Shown piece after piece: positions 8,336 to 15,744 of a DNA stretch of 17,359 nt (its first letter is position 1; each line of letters begins with the position of its first letter). The notes beneath the pieces are model-generated. The model was not told the DNA's origin and did not search any database. It saw nothing but the letters and a program-made list of their open reading frames with translations. The stretch covers positions 1-17,359 of the forward strand of contig JBKBXU010000056.1 of assembly GCA_046313675.1 (NCBI GenBank). Direction: 5' to 3'. Both the position numbers and the translations under genes were made by a program. The DNA comes from JBKBXU01 sp046313675 (lineage in GTDB: Bacteria; Bacteroidota; Bacteroidia; Cytophagales; Cytophagaceae).

Positions 8336-11104
8336 TTACTCCTTAATTATTTTAACCACCTTAGAGATCTGCTCTGTTGTGATTTCAACAAAGTATACGC
8401 CGGCAGGGAAATTTTCTCCTATGGTGACTTCCCGGCCTTTCAGGTCAGTTTGTTCTTCCACAGTTCTTCCCATTAGGTCGTACACTCTTAAATTATAAGA
8501 CGCTGCTTTGTCTACAATTCTCAATAAAAAATTATAATCCGAAGGATTCGGAGATACCAGGATGCTCAACACATTTTCCAGGTGAACAGAAATAATATTA
8601 CTTGTTGACATCGTTCCATCAAAGTCCTCAATTACGAGTTTATAATATACAGGACTAAACTCCGGAAGCAGGTCGTCGTAACTTGTATAGTTGTTGATGC
8701 CTGACGTATTTCCTGCTGCCTTACTTCCTACGTATTCCCATGTAACGTCTACAGGATCTGAACTTCTGTAGACCCTGAATTCTTTGACATTTTGCTCCTC
8801 CGTTGTTTGCCAGGAAAGTACTATTTTATCATTCTCATGGTTTCCTGAAAACGAAAGAAGTTCCAATGGCATTGGGTCGGCAATGTCTCCAAACAAAGCC
8901 CCTCTTCCTTCCGTGCCGATGTACAACCTGCCATAAATATTACGATCTCCCGCTATGGTACGGTAGCTTCCCCCATACTGTTGGGATTCATCGTTAATGC
9001 CCACCCAGGTAGTTCCCATATCATCTGAGCGAAACAATCCTCTTTTTCCTCCTATCTGCCCATCTACAAAAACCGTAGGATAGGCTTCTTCAGAGGCCGA
9101 CTTACCAAAGGTGACATTATGAGCCACCTGCACACCGGCTATTTGGGTAAAGGAGGTGCCGCCATTGGTTGAGAAATACAGGCCATGTTGCCGTGCTGTT
9201 GCCCAAACATGCCCTTCCTGACCAAATACTGCGACAATTTTCCCACTGCCGGCATTATAACCTGGCAAAGTCGGGAAAGTGGTGTTTACAATGTCGAAGC
9301 TCACTCCGCCATTGGTGCTTCTATAAACCCTTCCTGTAACAACATTTAAAGCATAAAAGGTATTATTGTTAACTCTGTCAGCAACCGGTTTGAGGTTTGC
9401 AGGTATTCCGGTAGAGGCTGTCCAGGCGCCTCCATTATTAGTAGAATAAGAAACCGCACCTCCACCTGGAGCCCATACGATTCTGTTGCCATTGGCAGAA
9501 ACCGCTATTTGGCCTCCAGCGTTCGTTCCGGCAGGCTGCGCAGCAAACATTGTCCAGGTGCTTCCGCCGTTTAAAGAATAAGATCCTTTCCTAGCTCCAT
9601 TCTGGTGTGTTCGTACCATGATATCGGGGGCGTTCTCTGCAAATGCCAGGCTCGGATTGGTCCCCTGATCAGGATCAAAGGCTCCAGCCGGAGGTGAAAC
9701 TTCCAGATCGTTATGTCTGAAACCGCCAAAATCACCTATGGCATTCACTAACGGAGCTCCTGTGGGAGGGCTTACCATCTCAAGGGGCACCGTCTCCTCC
9801 AGGCCTTCGTTTTCAAAAACCCAAGCGGTGGGATTGTTGGTAAATGCTTGATTTAGGTTATAAGTCGCATACATTCCATAGCCTGTACCAAAAATAGCAT
9901 TGTTCGGATTAAACGGATTTATCTGAATATCGCCCATCCAATGGGGGTGGTGTGTAGCAGCATAAGGAGACTTACTGTGATCCAGGGTAGCTTTTACATC
10001 ATGAGACCAGGTATTAGCATAAAGAACGGTTTGCCAATTGGTTCCTCCGTTCGTTGAAATATAAACCTCATTTTGTGGCCACCAGCGCCCCAAAGTAGTA
10101 GTTAGGACAATGTCGGGGTTTGAAGGGTGTACACATATTCCCCCATAACCACCCTGCAAGTTTGCATCCGGAGTAATGTTGGTCCATGTACCTCCGGCCT
10201 TGTTAAACCTATAAACAGCTCCATGGGTAATGGAATTAGGGAATTCATAATCCCCATTGGGAGCAATGCTGTTAGAATATGAAAAATAAATGTTTTCACC
10301 GGCAAAAGCCATACGGTTTGGCACCATAAGCCTGTCAGCACCACCTTCCCAATCTTTAGGGGGAACATTGGTAGGCTGACCGGGTATAAGTGCCCAGGTA
10401 GTTCCTCCATCGGTGCTTCGATAGATACTGGGACTGAATGTATTGGTATACATATGGTCACAAACACCTACATACATGGTAGGCGTGGGATTGCCTGCTG
10501 TTCCGGTGGTTTTATCCAGGGCAACAAAGGTTATTCGGTTGGCAGGAAAGCTGTTAACCCGCGCCCAAGTTGCACCATGATTGGTGCTTTTCCACAAACC
10601 ATTTAAGTTGGTACCAAGAAAAAGAATGTTGTTTGAATTGGGGTCTACCTGAAGCCTTTCACCCGAAGCTCTTCCGGGAGTATTTCCTCCCAACTTAAAT
10701 GGCAGATGCGTTACCTGCCAGCTTTCGCCTCTGTCGGCAGACCTGTAAATAGCACCATTGGTGCCCCACCAATCCTGGTAATACAATCCGGTGGCAAGAT
10801 ACACACGATCTGCATCAACAGGGTCAGCAGCCAGGCTGACAACACCAAGGTAATTAAAGTCAGATATGTCGTCGTTAAGTGGTATCCAGGTTCGATCATC
10901 CGGGTTCCATCGATAAGCTCCCCCAACATCGGTTCGTGCATAAAGAAGGTTTTCTTCAGCCTGGCTAAACACAATTCCGGGGATAAGACCCCCGCCTCCT
11001 ACTTTAACATTTTTCCACACATACTCCTGATCGGTTTGGCCAAACAGGGTGGAAAAAGAGAATAAAAAGAATGCTAAAAGTGTAGTGCTCCTGAAGTTAC
11101 CCAT
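8336..11104 (-). CDS. GH74 xyloglucanase-type beta-glucanase with T9SS sorting domain
   Basis: Secreted enzyme of 922 residues. The signal peptide is about 1-22 (cleavage near LFG-QT). Residues about 27-745 form a double seven-bladed propeller of the GH74 type, with many Asp-box-like turns (YRSADRGESW, WKSTNHGATW, YRSTDGGTTW, YISTNGGTNW, FRSDDMGTTW). The two GH74 catalytic aspartates are probably Asp59 in LLYARTDVGGAYRW and Asp458 in AIGDFGGFRHNDL; both lie in strongly conserved contexts, so the enzyme should be active. GH74 enzymes cut beta-1,4-glucan backbones, chiefly of xyloglucan. A fibronectin-III-like linker spans about 746-842. A T9SS type A C-terminal sorting domain spans about 845-922 (SPNPSDYN, YDLMGRTVEE, PAGVYFVEI, KVVKIIKE), so it is exported through type IX secretion to the surface or medium. 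Endo or exo action cannot be read from the sequence. Confidence 0.93.
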   Translation of the reverse strand: MGNFRSTTLLAFFLFSFSTLFGQTDQEYVWKNVKVGGGGLIPGIVFSQAEENLLYARTDVGGAYRWNPDDRTWIPLNDDISDFNYLGVVSLAADPVDADRVYLATGLYYQDWWGTNGAIYRSADRGESWQVTHLPFKLGGNTPGRASGERLQVDPNSNNILFLGTNLNGLWKSTNHGATWARVNSFPANRITFVALDKTTGTAGNPTPTMYVGVCDHMYTNTFSPSIYRSTDGGTTWALIPGQPTNVPPKDWEGGADRLMVPNRMAFAGENIYFSYSNSIAPNGDYEFPNSITHGAVYRFNKAGGTWTNITPDANLQGGYGGICVHPSNPDIVLTTTLGRWWPQNEVYISTNGGTNWQTVLYANTWSHDVKATLDHSKSPYAATHHPHWMGDIQINPFNPNNAIFGTGYGMYATYNLNQAFTNNPTAWVFENEGLEETVPLEMVSPPTGAPLVNAIGDFGGFRHNDLEVSPPAGAFDPDQGTNPSLAFAENAPDIMVRTHQNGARKGSYSLNGGSTWTMFAAQPAGTNAGGQIAVSANGNRIVWAPGGGAVSYSTNNGGAWTASTGIPANLKPVADRVNNNTFYALNVVTGRVYRSTNGGVSFDIVNTTFPTLPGYNAGSGKIVAVFGQEGHVWATARQHGLYFSTNGGTSFTQIAGVQVAHNVTFGKSASEEAYPTVFVDGQIGGKRGLFRSDDMGTTWVGINDESQQYGGSYRTIAGDRNIYGRLYIGTEGRGALFGDIADPMPLELLSFSGNHENDKIVLSWQTTEEQNVKEFRVYRSSDPVDVTWEYVGSKAAGNTSGINNYTSYDDLLPEFSPVYYKLVIEDFDGTMSTSNIISVHLENVLSILVSPNPSDYNFLLRIVDKAASYNLRVYDLMGRTVEEQTDLKGREVTIGENFPAGVYFVEITTEQISKVVKIIKE

Positions 11105-11185
11105 TAAAATTTACCTTTTTGTTATACATATTCGGAATTTAGAATACATACAAAAAGAGTATAGGTAACGACCTTTTTAAATTAA

Positions 11186-11785
11186 TCAGGCAACATTCAC
11201 TGCCATCAACTCTCTATTAGAATGTGTATAAATCAGGAGATCCTCCATAAGGCTGTTAAAGTCCTCTTTGAAAGCGGAATAGTTCGTCATAAGGTCATTT
11301 AAAGCTCCTTCATGAATGATGTTTACCTTTATAATTCTGGTAAGTTCAATCATATAAGCATGAAGTCCACCAACGGTATGAATTTGGTTTAATATAGGAG
11401 AGTTAAGTAGTTCAGGAAGATTATGATTAATCTTATAAGGCAAAATATCCTGGTTTTCCAGCAATGTATTATTGCATTGCTGTATATATTCTTTCATAGG
11501 AAGGACACTGTAAGCATTCCAGTTTGCCGCAAGGAAGTGGTCATAAAAAATGCTTATAATCATTTTTCCGCTTTTCCGCATTTTTGGATTAAGACGATTC
11601 ATGCTCTGAACAAAGGCCGGGTGAGAATATATAAAATTAAGCGTATCATCGTAATAATTCATTGCATCAATAATGTCTTTATCATAGCGGTTAAGATCAT
11701 GCTTGCGAATAACCTGAAGGATAAAATTACCAATGATGCGGTCTTTCTTTTGTTCTGACAGATAAAGGTTTACTAAAAAATTCAT
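11186..11785 (-). CDS. AcpH-like (ACP phosphodiesterase family) protein, metal site mostly lost
   Basis: 199 residues matching the acyl-carrier-protein phosphodiesterase family (AcpH, DUF479) along its whole length: N-terminal MNFLVNLYLS, IIGNF at 17-21, SHP at 54-56, FYDHFLAANWNAYS at 80-93, and a helical C-terminus. AcpH is a divergent HD-type metallohydrolase that removes 4'-phosphopantetheine from holo-ACP. Against the E. coli protein as I remember it, which aligns without gaps over the first 49 residues, His6 is Asn6, Asp24 is Gln24, His43 is Asn43, His45 is Tyr45 and Asp49 is Leu49; only the Asp82-His83 pair is kept. It may therefore be catalytically dead or have a new role. It is 81 bases upstream of the GH74 gene on the same strand and 154 bases from the divergent GH16 gene. 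Confidence 0.8.
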   Translation of the reverse strand: MNFLVNLYLSEQKKDRIIGNFILQVIRKHDLNRYDKDIIDAMNYYDDTLNFIYSHPAFVQSMNRLNPKMRKSGKMIISIFYDHFLAANWNAYSVLPMKEYIQQCNNTLLENQDILPYKINHNLPELLNSPILNQIHTVGGLHAYMIELTRIIKVNIIHEGALNDLMTNYSAFKEDFNSLMEDLLIYTHSNRELMAVNVA

Positions 11786-11939
11786 GTCAAAAGGGTTTAA
11801 GTTTTGTATTATTGTAGTTACAACACTTATTCGTAATACGTGAGGAAAAGGTTATGTAAATTCTAAAAAAAATTAAAAAAATCTTCCAACGTGTACTATT
11901 TTTAGTTAATCACCGTATATTCTACGACAATGTAAGTCT

Positions 11940-12959
11940 ATGAAAACCTTTCCCATACTTATTCTATCCTTAATTATAAGTTTCTCAGCCTATTCCAAAA
12001 AATTTAAGGGGGCAGAAGTCCGAACCTTTGAAACCTATACCTACGGAAAATTTGAAGTTCGTATGAAAGCAGCTAAAGGAAGTGGTATGCTGTGTTCCTT
12101 TTTCACCTTTTACGATGAGCCCGATTTCCCGCAAAACTGGAATGAAATAGACATAGAGTTTTTAGGCAAACTTGACGATCAGGTACAGTTTAACTCCATC
12201 ATCGGCCACCATACCATGAATGAGCATAAACACAAGCTCGGCTTTAATCACTACGACGACTTTCATTTATACGGGTTTGAATGGTATCCTGACTCCATCC
12301 TATGGTTTGTTGATGGAAAGAAAGTGTATTCTCAGTCCGACGACCGGATTAAAAACATGAATCAACATCAAAAAATAATGATGAATATCTGGGGATGGAC
12401 AGGACGATGGGATGAAGAAATTCTACCCGTATATGCTTATTATGATTTCGTCAAATATTATGAGTACACCCCTGAAAAAGCGGAGACTTTTACGCTAAAA
12501 TGGGTCGATGAATTTAAGATGTTGGATGAGTCAAAATGGCAAAAGGCAACGCATACCTTTAAAGAAAACACCAGTGATTTTGTACATGAAAACGCCCTTG
12601 TGCGAGATGGATACCTCATCCTATGCCTTACCAAAGAAAACGAAACCGGCTATAAAGGAGGTAAGATTATTGATAATTCCAAGGTGGATATTCAAATTTC
12701 CTCGGCCAAAACAAGCCTTCAGAAACCATCCCTTATAGAACTTGCATTTAAGAACCCAATAAAGGCAGAATTCATTGATAAAAAATATTTCCACCTTGAA
12801 GGAGCGGAAATAGATGCAATTTCAACAACGGAAAAGGCAAATGTTCTACAGATTACCACCACAACAGAACTTCAGGCTAAGGGAAAATATTTTATAAATT
12901 ACAGGCACCCTTTAAACAGTCCCGGAAAAGTGCGGAAGAAAATTAAGGTAACAAAGTAA
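11940..12959 (+). CDS. Circularly permuted GH16 beta-1,3-1,4-glucanase (lichenase type)
   Basis: 339 residues with a signal peptide of about 19 residues (SAYS-KK). Residues 20-178 contain the second part of a GH16 lichenase domain: TYTYGKFEVRMKAAKGSG, the catalytic motif WNEIDIEFLGK with nucleophile Glu69, Asp71 and acid/base Glu73, VQFN, FHLYGFEWYPDSILWFVDG, KIMMNIWGWTGRW and YAYYDFVKYYEYTP. Residues about 183-245 (FTLKWVDEFKMLDESKWQKA, then FVHENALVRDGYLILCLTKE) correspond to the first strands of an ordinary Bacillus lichenase, so the domain order is reversed. This is the arrangement of the naturally permuted Fibrobacter succinogenes glucanase. Residues about 249-339 form an extra beta-rich, Ig-like or SwmB-like domain. 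There is no T9SS domain. The expected substrate is mixed-linkage glucan or lichenan. It converges on purU with only 7 bases between stops. Confidence 0.9.
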   Translation: MKTFPILILSLIISFSAYSKKFKGAEVRTFETYTYGKFEVRMKAAKGSGMLCSFFTFYDEPDFPQNWNEIDIEFLGKLDDQVQFNSIIGHHTMNEHKHKLGFNHYDDFHLYGFEWYPDSILWFVDGKKVYSQSDDRIKNMNQHQKIMMNIWGWTGRWDEEILPVYAYYDFVKYYEYTPEKAETFTLKWVDEFKMLDESKWQKATHTFKENTSDFVHENALVRDGYLILCLTKENETGYKGGKIIDNSKVDIQISSAKTSLQKPSLIELAFKNPIKAEFIDKKYFHLEGAEIDAISTTEKANVLQITTTTELQAKGKYFINYRHPLNSPGKVRKKIKVTK

Positions 12960-12966
12960 AACCTTC

Positions 12967-13803
12967 TCAATCAAAAATCACGGTCTTATTCCCATAAACC
13001 ATTACTTTTTCGTCCAGTACCAGCTTTAATGATTTTGCCAATACGATTTTCTCAATGTCTCTCCCTGCCTGAGCCATTTCTGAAGCACTTTGAGAATGTG
13101 CCACAGGCATTACATTCTGAGCAATAATTGGCCCTTCATCCAGGTTTTCTGTAACAAAATGCGCCGTAGCCCCTATAATTTTAACTCCGCGTTCATAGGC
13201 CTGAACATACGGATTTGCACCAATAAAAGCCGGCAGGAAGGAATGATGGATGTTTACCACACGATTTTTGTATCTGGAAATAAACGAAGGAGTCAATATC
13301 CGCATATATTTAGCCAGCACCAGAAAATCCGGCTCATAGGTGTCAATCACTTCCTTTAACTTTTGCTCATGATCTTCCCGGGAGCAATTTTCATGAGAAA
13401 TATAGTGAAAAGGAACATTAAATTTCCCGGCAAGGTCTGCCAAAACATCGTAATTGCTGATCACGGCCTGCACTTCCGCATTGAGCTCCTTGTAATAATA
13501 CCTGATCAGAAGATCACTGAGGCAATGATGTTCTTTGGTTGCCAGAATAACAAGCTTTTTCTTGGAACGGGGAGCAATTCTTATATGTGCAGAAGCAGGC
13601 AATGCAGCTTCCAGTTCATCTTTTATTTCCTGATAGTCAAACTCTCCCGCAATTTCACTACGCATGAAAAAATGGTTGGTTCTTTTCTCAACAAATTCTC
13701 CGTTTGACAGGATGTTCAGGTTATTGTTGTATAAAATTCCGGTGATTTTGTAAATCAATCCTTTCTCATCCGGACAATCTATCAATAATATATGGGTGTG
13801 CAT
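12967..13803 (-). CDS. purU: Formyltetrahydrofolate deformylase
   Basis: Hydrolyses 10-formyltetrahydrofolate to formate and tetrahydrofolate in the cytoplasm, balancing one-carbon pools and supplying formate for PurT. From ATG 13801-13803 the protein has 278 residues, close to the 280 of E. coli PurU, and begins MHTHILLIDCPDEKGLIYKI, the start of an N-terminal ACT domain (about 1-75). A formyltransferase-type domain follows (about 83-278). The catalytic triad of that family is visible as Asn184 and His186 in VVNIHHSFLP and Asp222 in HFVTENLDEGPII. The frame is open for 12 more codons upstream, to 13839, but that extension has no family resemblance, so I chose the internal ATG. It lies 80 bases downstream of the K+ channel gene and converges on the GH16 gene. 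Confidence 0.95.
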   Translation of the reverse strand: MHTHILLIDCPDEKGLIYKITGILYNNNLNILSNGEFVEKRTNHFFMRSEIAGEFDYQEIKDELEAALPASAHIRIAPRSKKKLVILATKEHHCLSDLLIRYYYKELNAEVQAVISNYDVLADLAGKFNVPFHYISHENCSREDHEQKLKEVIDTYEPDFLVLAKYMRILTPSFISRYKNRVVNIHHSFLPAFIGANPYVQAYERGVKIIGATAHFVTENLDEGPIIAQNVMPVAHSQSASEMAQAGRDIEKIVLAKSLKLVLDEKVMVYGNKTVIFD

Positions 13804-13883
13804 GTTTAAGGCCTGTCTATTTTTAACCAACAGAATCACTTCTGCCGTTGCAATTTATCAATTAAATTTATGTTTGTCGCTCC

Positions 13884-14705
13884 TTAAATCAAACTTTCAC
13901 CACAATCTTTGCAAAACTTCGCCCCTTTGTCATGGCCTCCGCTGTGGCAGCCTCCACACTTTTTTCTGATCTCAACCCTGCGTGCCTCCTGAGCAAACTC
14001 CACAGATACAATTCCGGTAGGAACGGCAATCATACCATACCCGAGAATCATTACCAAATTGGAAAGAAACCGGCCAAAGAAAGTAACAGGCACAATATCC
14101 CCATAACCCACGGTAGTTATAGTTACAATGGCCCAATATAAACTCACCGGAATGCTTGTAAACCCACTCTCCGGCCCTTCAATCACATACATAGCCGATG
14201 CAACGATGGTTAAAATAATTACGACAGCCATTATAAATACGGCAATTTTATTGAGGCTTGCCAGCAATGCTTTTTTTATTATTTCAGCTTCTGAGACAAA
14301 GTGTAAAAGCTTCAACACCCTGAAAACCCGTAGCAGCCTGAGAACCCGCACCACAAGAAACGGCTGGGCTGCAGGAATAAAAAAACCTATGTAAACAGGC
14401 AAAATCGCCAGCAGGTCTATCATCCCATAAAAACTAAAAGCATAGCGAACAGGCCTTCGCACACAATACAAACGGATAAAATATTCTATAGTAAAAAGAG
14501 CTGTAAAAAAATATTCCAGCAAAATAAGCTGATGCCCAAATTCCTCACGTATTTGACTGACACTTTCCAGAGCCACCGTGATAAGGCTAAATAAGATCGT
14601 CCATAGCAAGGCCACATCAAAAGCCTTCCCTCTTGGAGTATCGGACTCAAATATTATAACATAAAGTTTTTCCTTAAATTGGTTCTTTCCAGGATCGGGA
14701 CTCAT
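13884..14705 (-). CDS. Voltage-gated-type potassium channel with C-terminal zinc ribbon
   Basis: 273 residues of the six-helix ion-transport family. S1-S3 lie at about 28-110. The voltage-sensor helix S4 carries regularly spaced arginines at 120, 123, 126 and 129 (RVLRLLRVFRVLKLL). S5, the pore helix and S6 follow, with the K+ selectivity filter TTVGYGD at 197-203. After S6 the protein has a short basic linker and ends in a small zinc-ribbon-like module, Cys250-x2-Cys253 and Cys265-x2-Cys268 with two histidines between, in place of an RCK or cyclic-nucleotide domain. From memory, similar C-termini occur in other Bacteroidota channels of this size. Transport of K+ across the inner membrane is confidently inferred from the filter. 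The gene is divergent from the amidinohydrolase gene, with 104 bases between starts. Confidence 0.93.
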   Translation of the reverse strand: MSPDPGKNQFKEKLYVIIFESDTPRGKAFDVALLWTILFSLITVALESVSQIREEFGHQLILLEYFFTALFTIEYFIRLYCVRRPVRYAFSFYGMIDLLAILPVYIGFFIPAAQPFLVVRVLRLLRVFRVLKLLHFVSEAEIIKKALLASLNKIAVFIMAVVIILTIVASAMYVIEGPESGFTSIPVSLYWAIVTITTVGYGDIVPVTFFGRFLSNLVMILGYGMIAVPTGIVSVEFAQEARRVEIRKKCGGCHSGGHDKGAKFCKDCGESLI

Positions 14706-14715
14706 GATTTAAAAA

Positions 14716-14732
14716 TAAGAAACCAGTTCTTA
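14716..14732. promoter_or_regulatory. Short inverted repeat between the channel and amidinohydrolase genes
   Basis: TAAGAA, ACCAG, TTCTTA forms a 6-bp inverted repeat with a 5-base centre. It starts 11 bases before the channel ATG, in the 104-base divergent promoter region. It could be an operator for one or both genes. The size is small enough to occur by chance, so support is weak. On the plus side of the same region AGGGGAA at 14801-14807 is a Shine-Dalgarno-like site just before ATG 14810. Confidence 0.25.
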
Positions 14733-14809
14733 CTATTAATAATCCAAACTCAAAATTGTTTTTTTTCGTTGAAATATAGACAAGCAGGAACATTTTTAAA
14801 AGGGGAAAT

Positions 14810-15733
14810 ATGCTAAAAACCAGAAATCGGGTATATACCATAAAAAATCTTGACTTCAATATCGGGGATCTGCCCGATCGCCCGGAACCATCACGTGTAC
14901 TTATGTGTACACCCGAGTTTTTCGACATTGTTGATGTAAAAAACCCCCACATGGAAGGCCAAAGTGGAAAACTTGATAAACTCCTGGCTGTAGCACAATG
15001 GAACAACATTAAGGAAGAATATAAAAAACTGGCTCAGGAAACGGTTTTAGAAGGCTATCTGGAAATTCATGGAGCCGAAGGCTGCGAAGATATGGTTTTT
15101 GCCGCCAATCAAACCTTCCCATGGATCACAGAGGAAGGAAAAAAGCTTGCTATAATGAGCAAAATGAGGCATCCCTCCCGGCAAAAAGAAATATTCTATT
15201 TTGAAACCTACTTCCGGGGGCTGGGATACGAAATCATTCATTTACAAAAAACAGATCTGTTTGAAGGCATGGGCGATGCCATTCCTCATTTTGGGAAACA
15301 GCTCATCTATGGGGGATTCGGACACCGGACGCATCCTGTGGCTTATGAAGAAATTTCTGACATTTTACAGGTTCCCGTGGTGTTGCTGGAATTAACGAAT
15401 GAAAAATTTTACCACCTGGACACCTGTTTTTTACCAATTAGTGAAAAAACTGTATTAATATGCAAAGAAGCATTTAATACAGAAGGCCTGATGTTGATAA
15501 ACAGGCTTTTTGAAGAAGTAATACACATTCCACTGGAGGAAGCAGAATTATTATTTTCTCTTAATGCCCATGTGCTAAACCTGCATGGACGTAAAGTAGC
15601 GGTTATTCACAAAGGAAGTGTTTTAACCAAAAAAATTCTGCGGGAACATGGTTTTGAAGTGCGCGAAGTTGACACTTCAGAATTTATAAAATCCGGAGGC
15701 AGTGTATTCTGCATGAAAATGATGGTATATTGA
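14810..15733 (+). CDS. DDAH-like amidinohydrolase (guanidino-modifying enzyme superfamily)
   Basis: 307 residues of the pentein-fold amidinotransferase/dimethylarginine dimethylaminohydrolase group (COG1834-like). Motifs are GAEGCEDMVFAANQ (88-101) with an acidic substrate-binding pair, FEGMGDAI (151-158), FYHLDTCF (200-207) with catalytic His202, and the C-terminal EFIKSGGSVFCMKM with catalytic Cys301. This Cys-His-acid set is that of hydrolases and transferases acting on guanidino groups through an S-alkylthiouronium intermediate. Candidate substrates are methylated arginine, arginine or a related guanidino compound, giving citrulline; the sequence alone does not decide. ATG 14810 is preceded by AGGGGAA. 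The next gene, arginine deiminase, starts 11 bases after the stop (or overlaps it by 4 bases if a TTG start is used), so the two are almost certainly one operon. Confidence 0.85.
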   Translation: MLKTRNRVYTIKNLDFNIGDLPDRPEPSRVLMCTPEFFDIVDVKNPHMEGQSGKLDKLLAVAQWNNIKEEYKKLAQETVLEGYLEIHGAEGCEDMVFAANQTFPWITEEGKKLAIMSKMRHPSRQKEIFYFETYFRGLGYEIIHLQKTDLFEGMGDAIPHFGKQLIYGGFGHRTHPVAYEEISDILQVPVVLLELTNEKFYHLDTCFLPISEKTVLICKEAFNTEGLMLINRLFEEVIHIPLEEAELLFSLNAHVLNLHGRKVAVIHKGSVLTKKILREHGFEVREVDTSEFIKSGGSVFCMKMMVY

Positions 15734-15744
15734 CAAAAGGACTT

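Noticed and set aside
10706..11065. Long open frame on the plus strand opposite the GH74 gene
   Set aside because: It lies wholly antisense to a confidently assigned enzyme, shows no recognisable domain, and reflects codon bias of the real gene. The same holds for the long antisense frames at 15684-16202 and 16156-16610.
11786..11939. Bacteroidota-type promoter (TATTTTTA near 11897) for the GH16 gene
   Set aside because: It differs from TAnnTTTG at the last base and no TTG lies at the right distance upstream.
13804..13839. Twelve-codon N-terminal extension of purU
   Set aside because: The added residues do not resemble PurU, and the ATG at 13801-13803 gives the normal length and ACT-domain start.
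15730..15744. TTG start of arginine deiminase overlapping the upstream stop by 4 bases
   Set aside because: Possible, but ATG 15745 with AAAAGGA just before it is a better start and the added residues are not part of any family motif.
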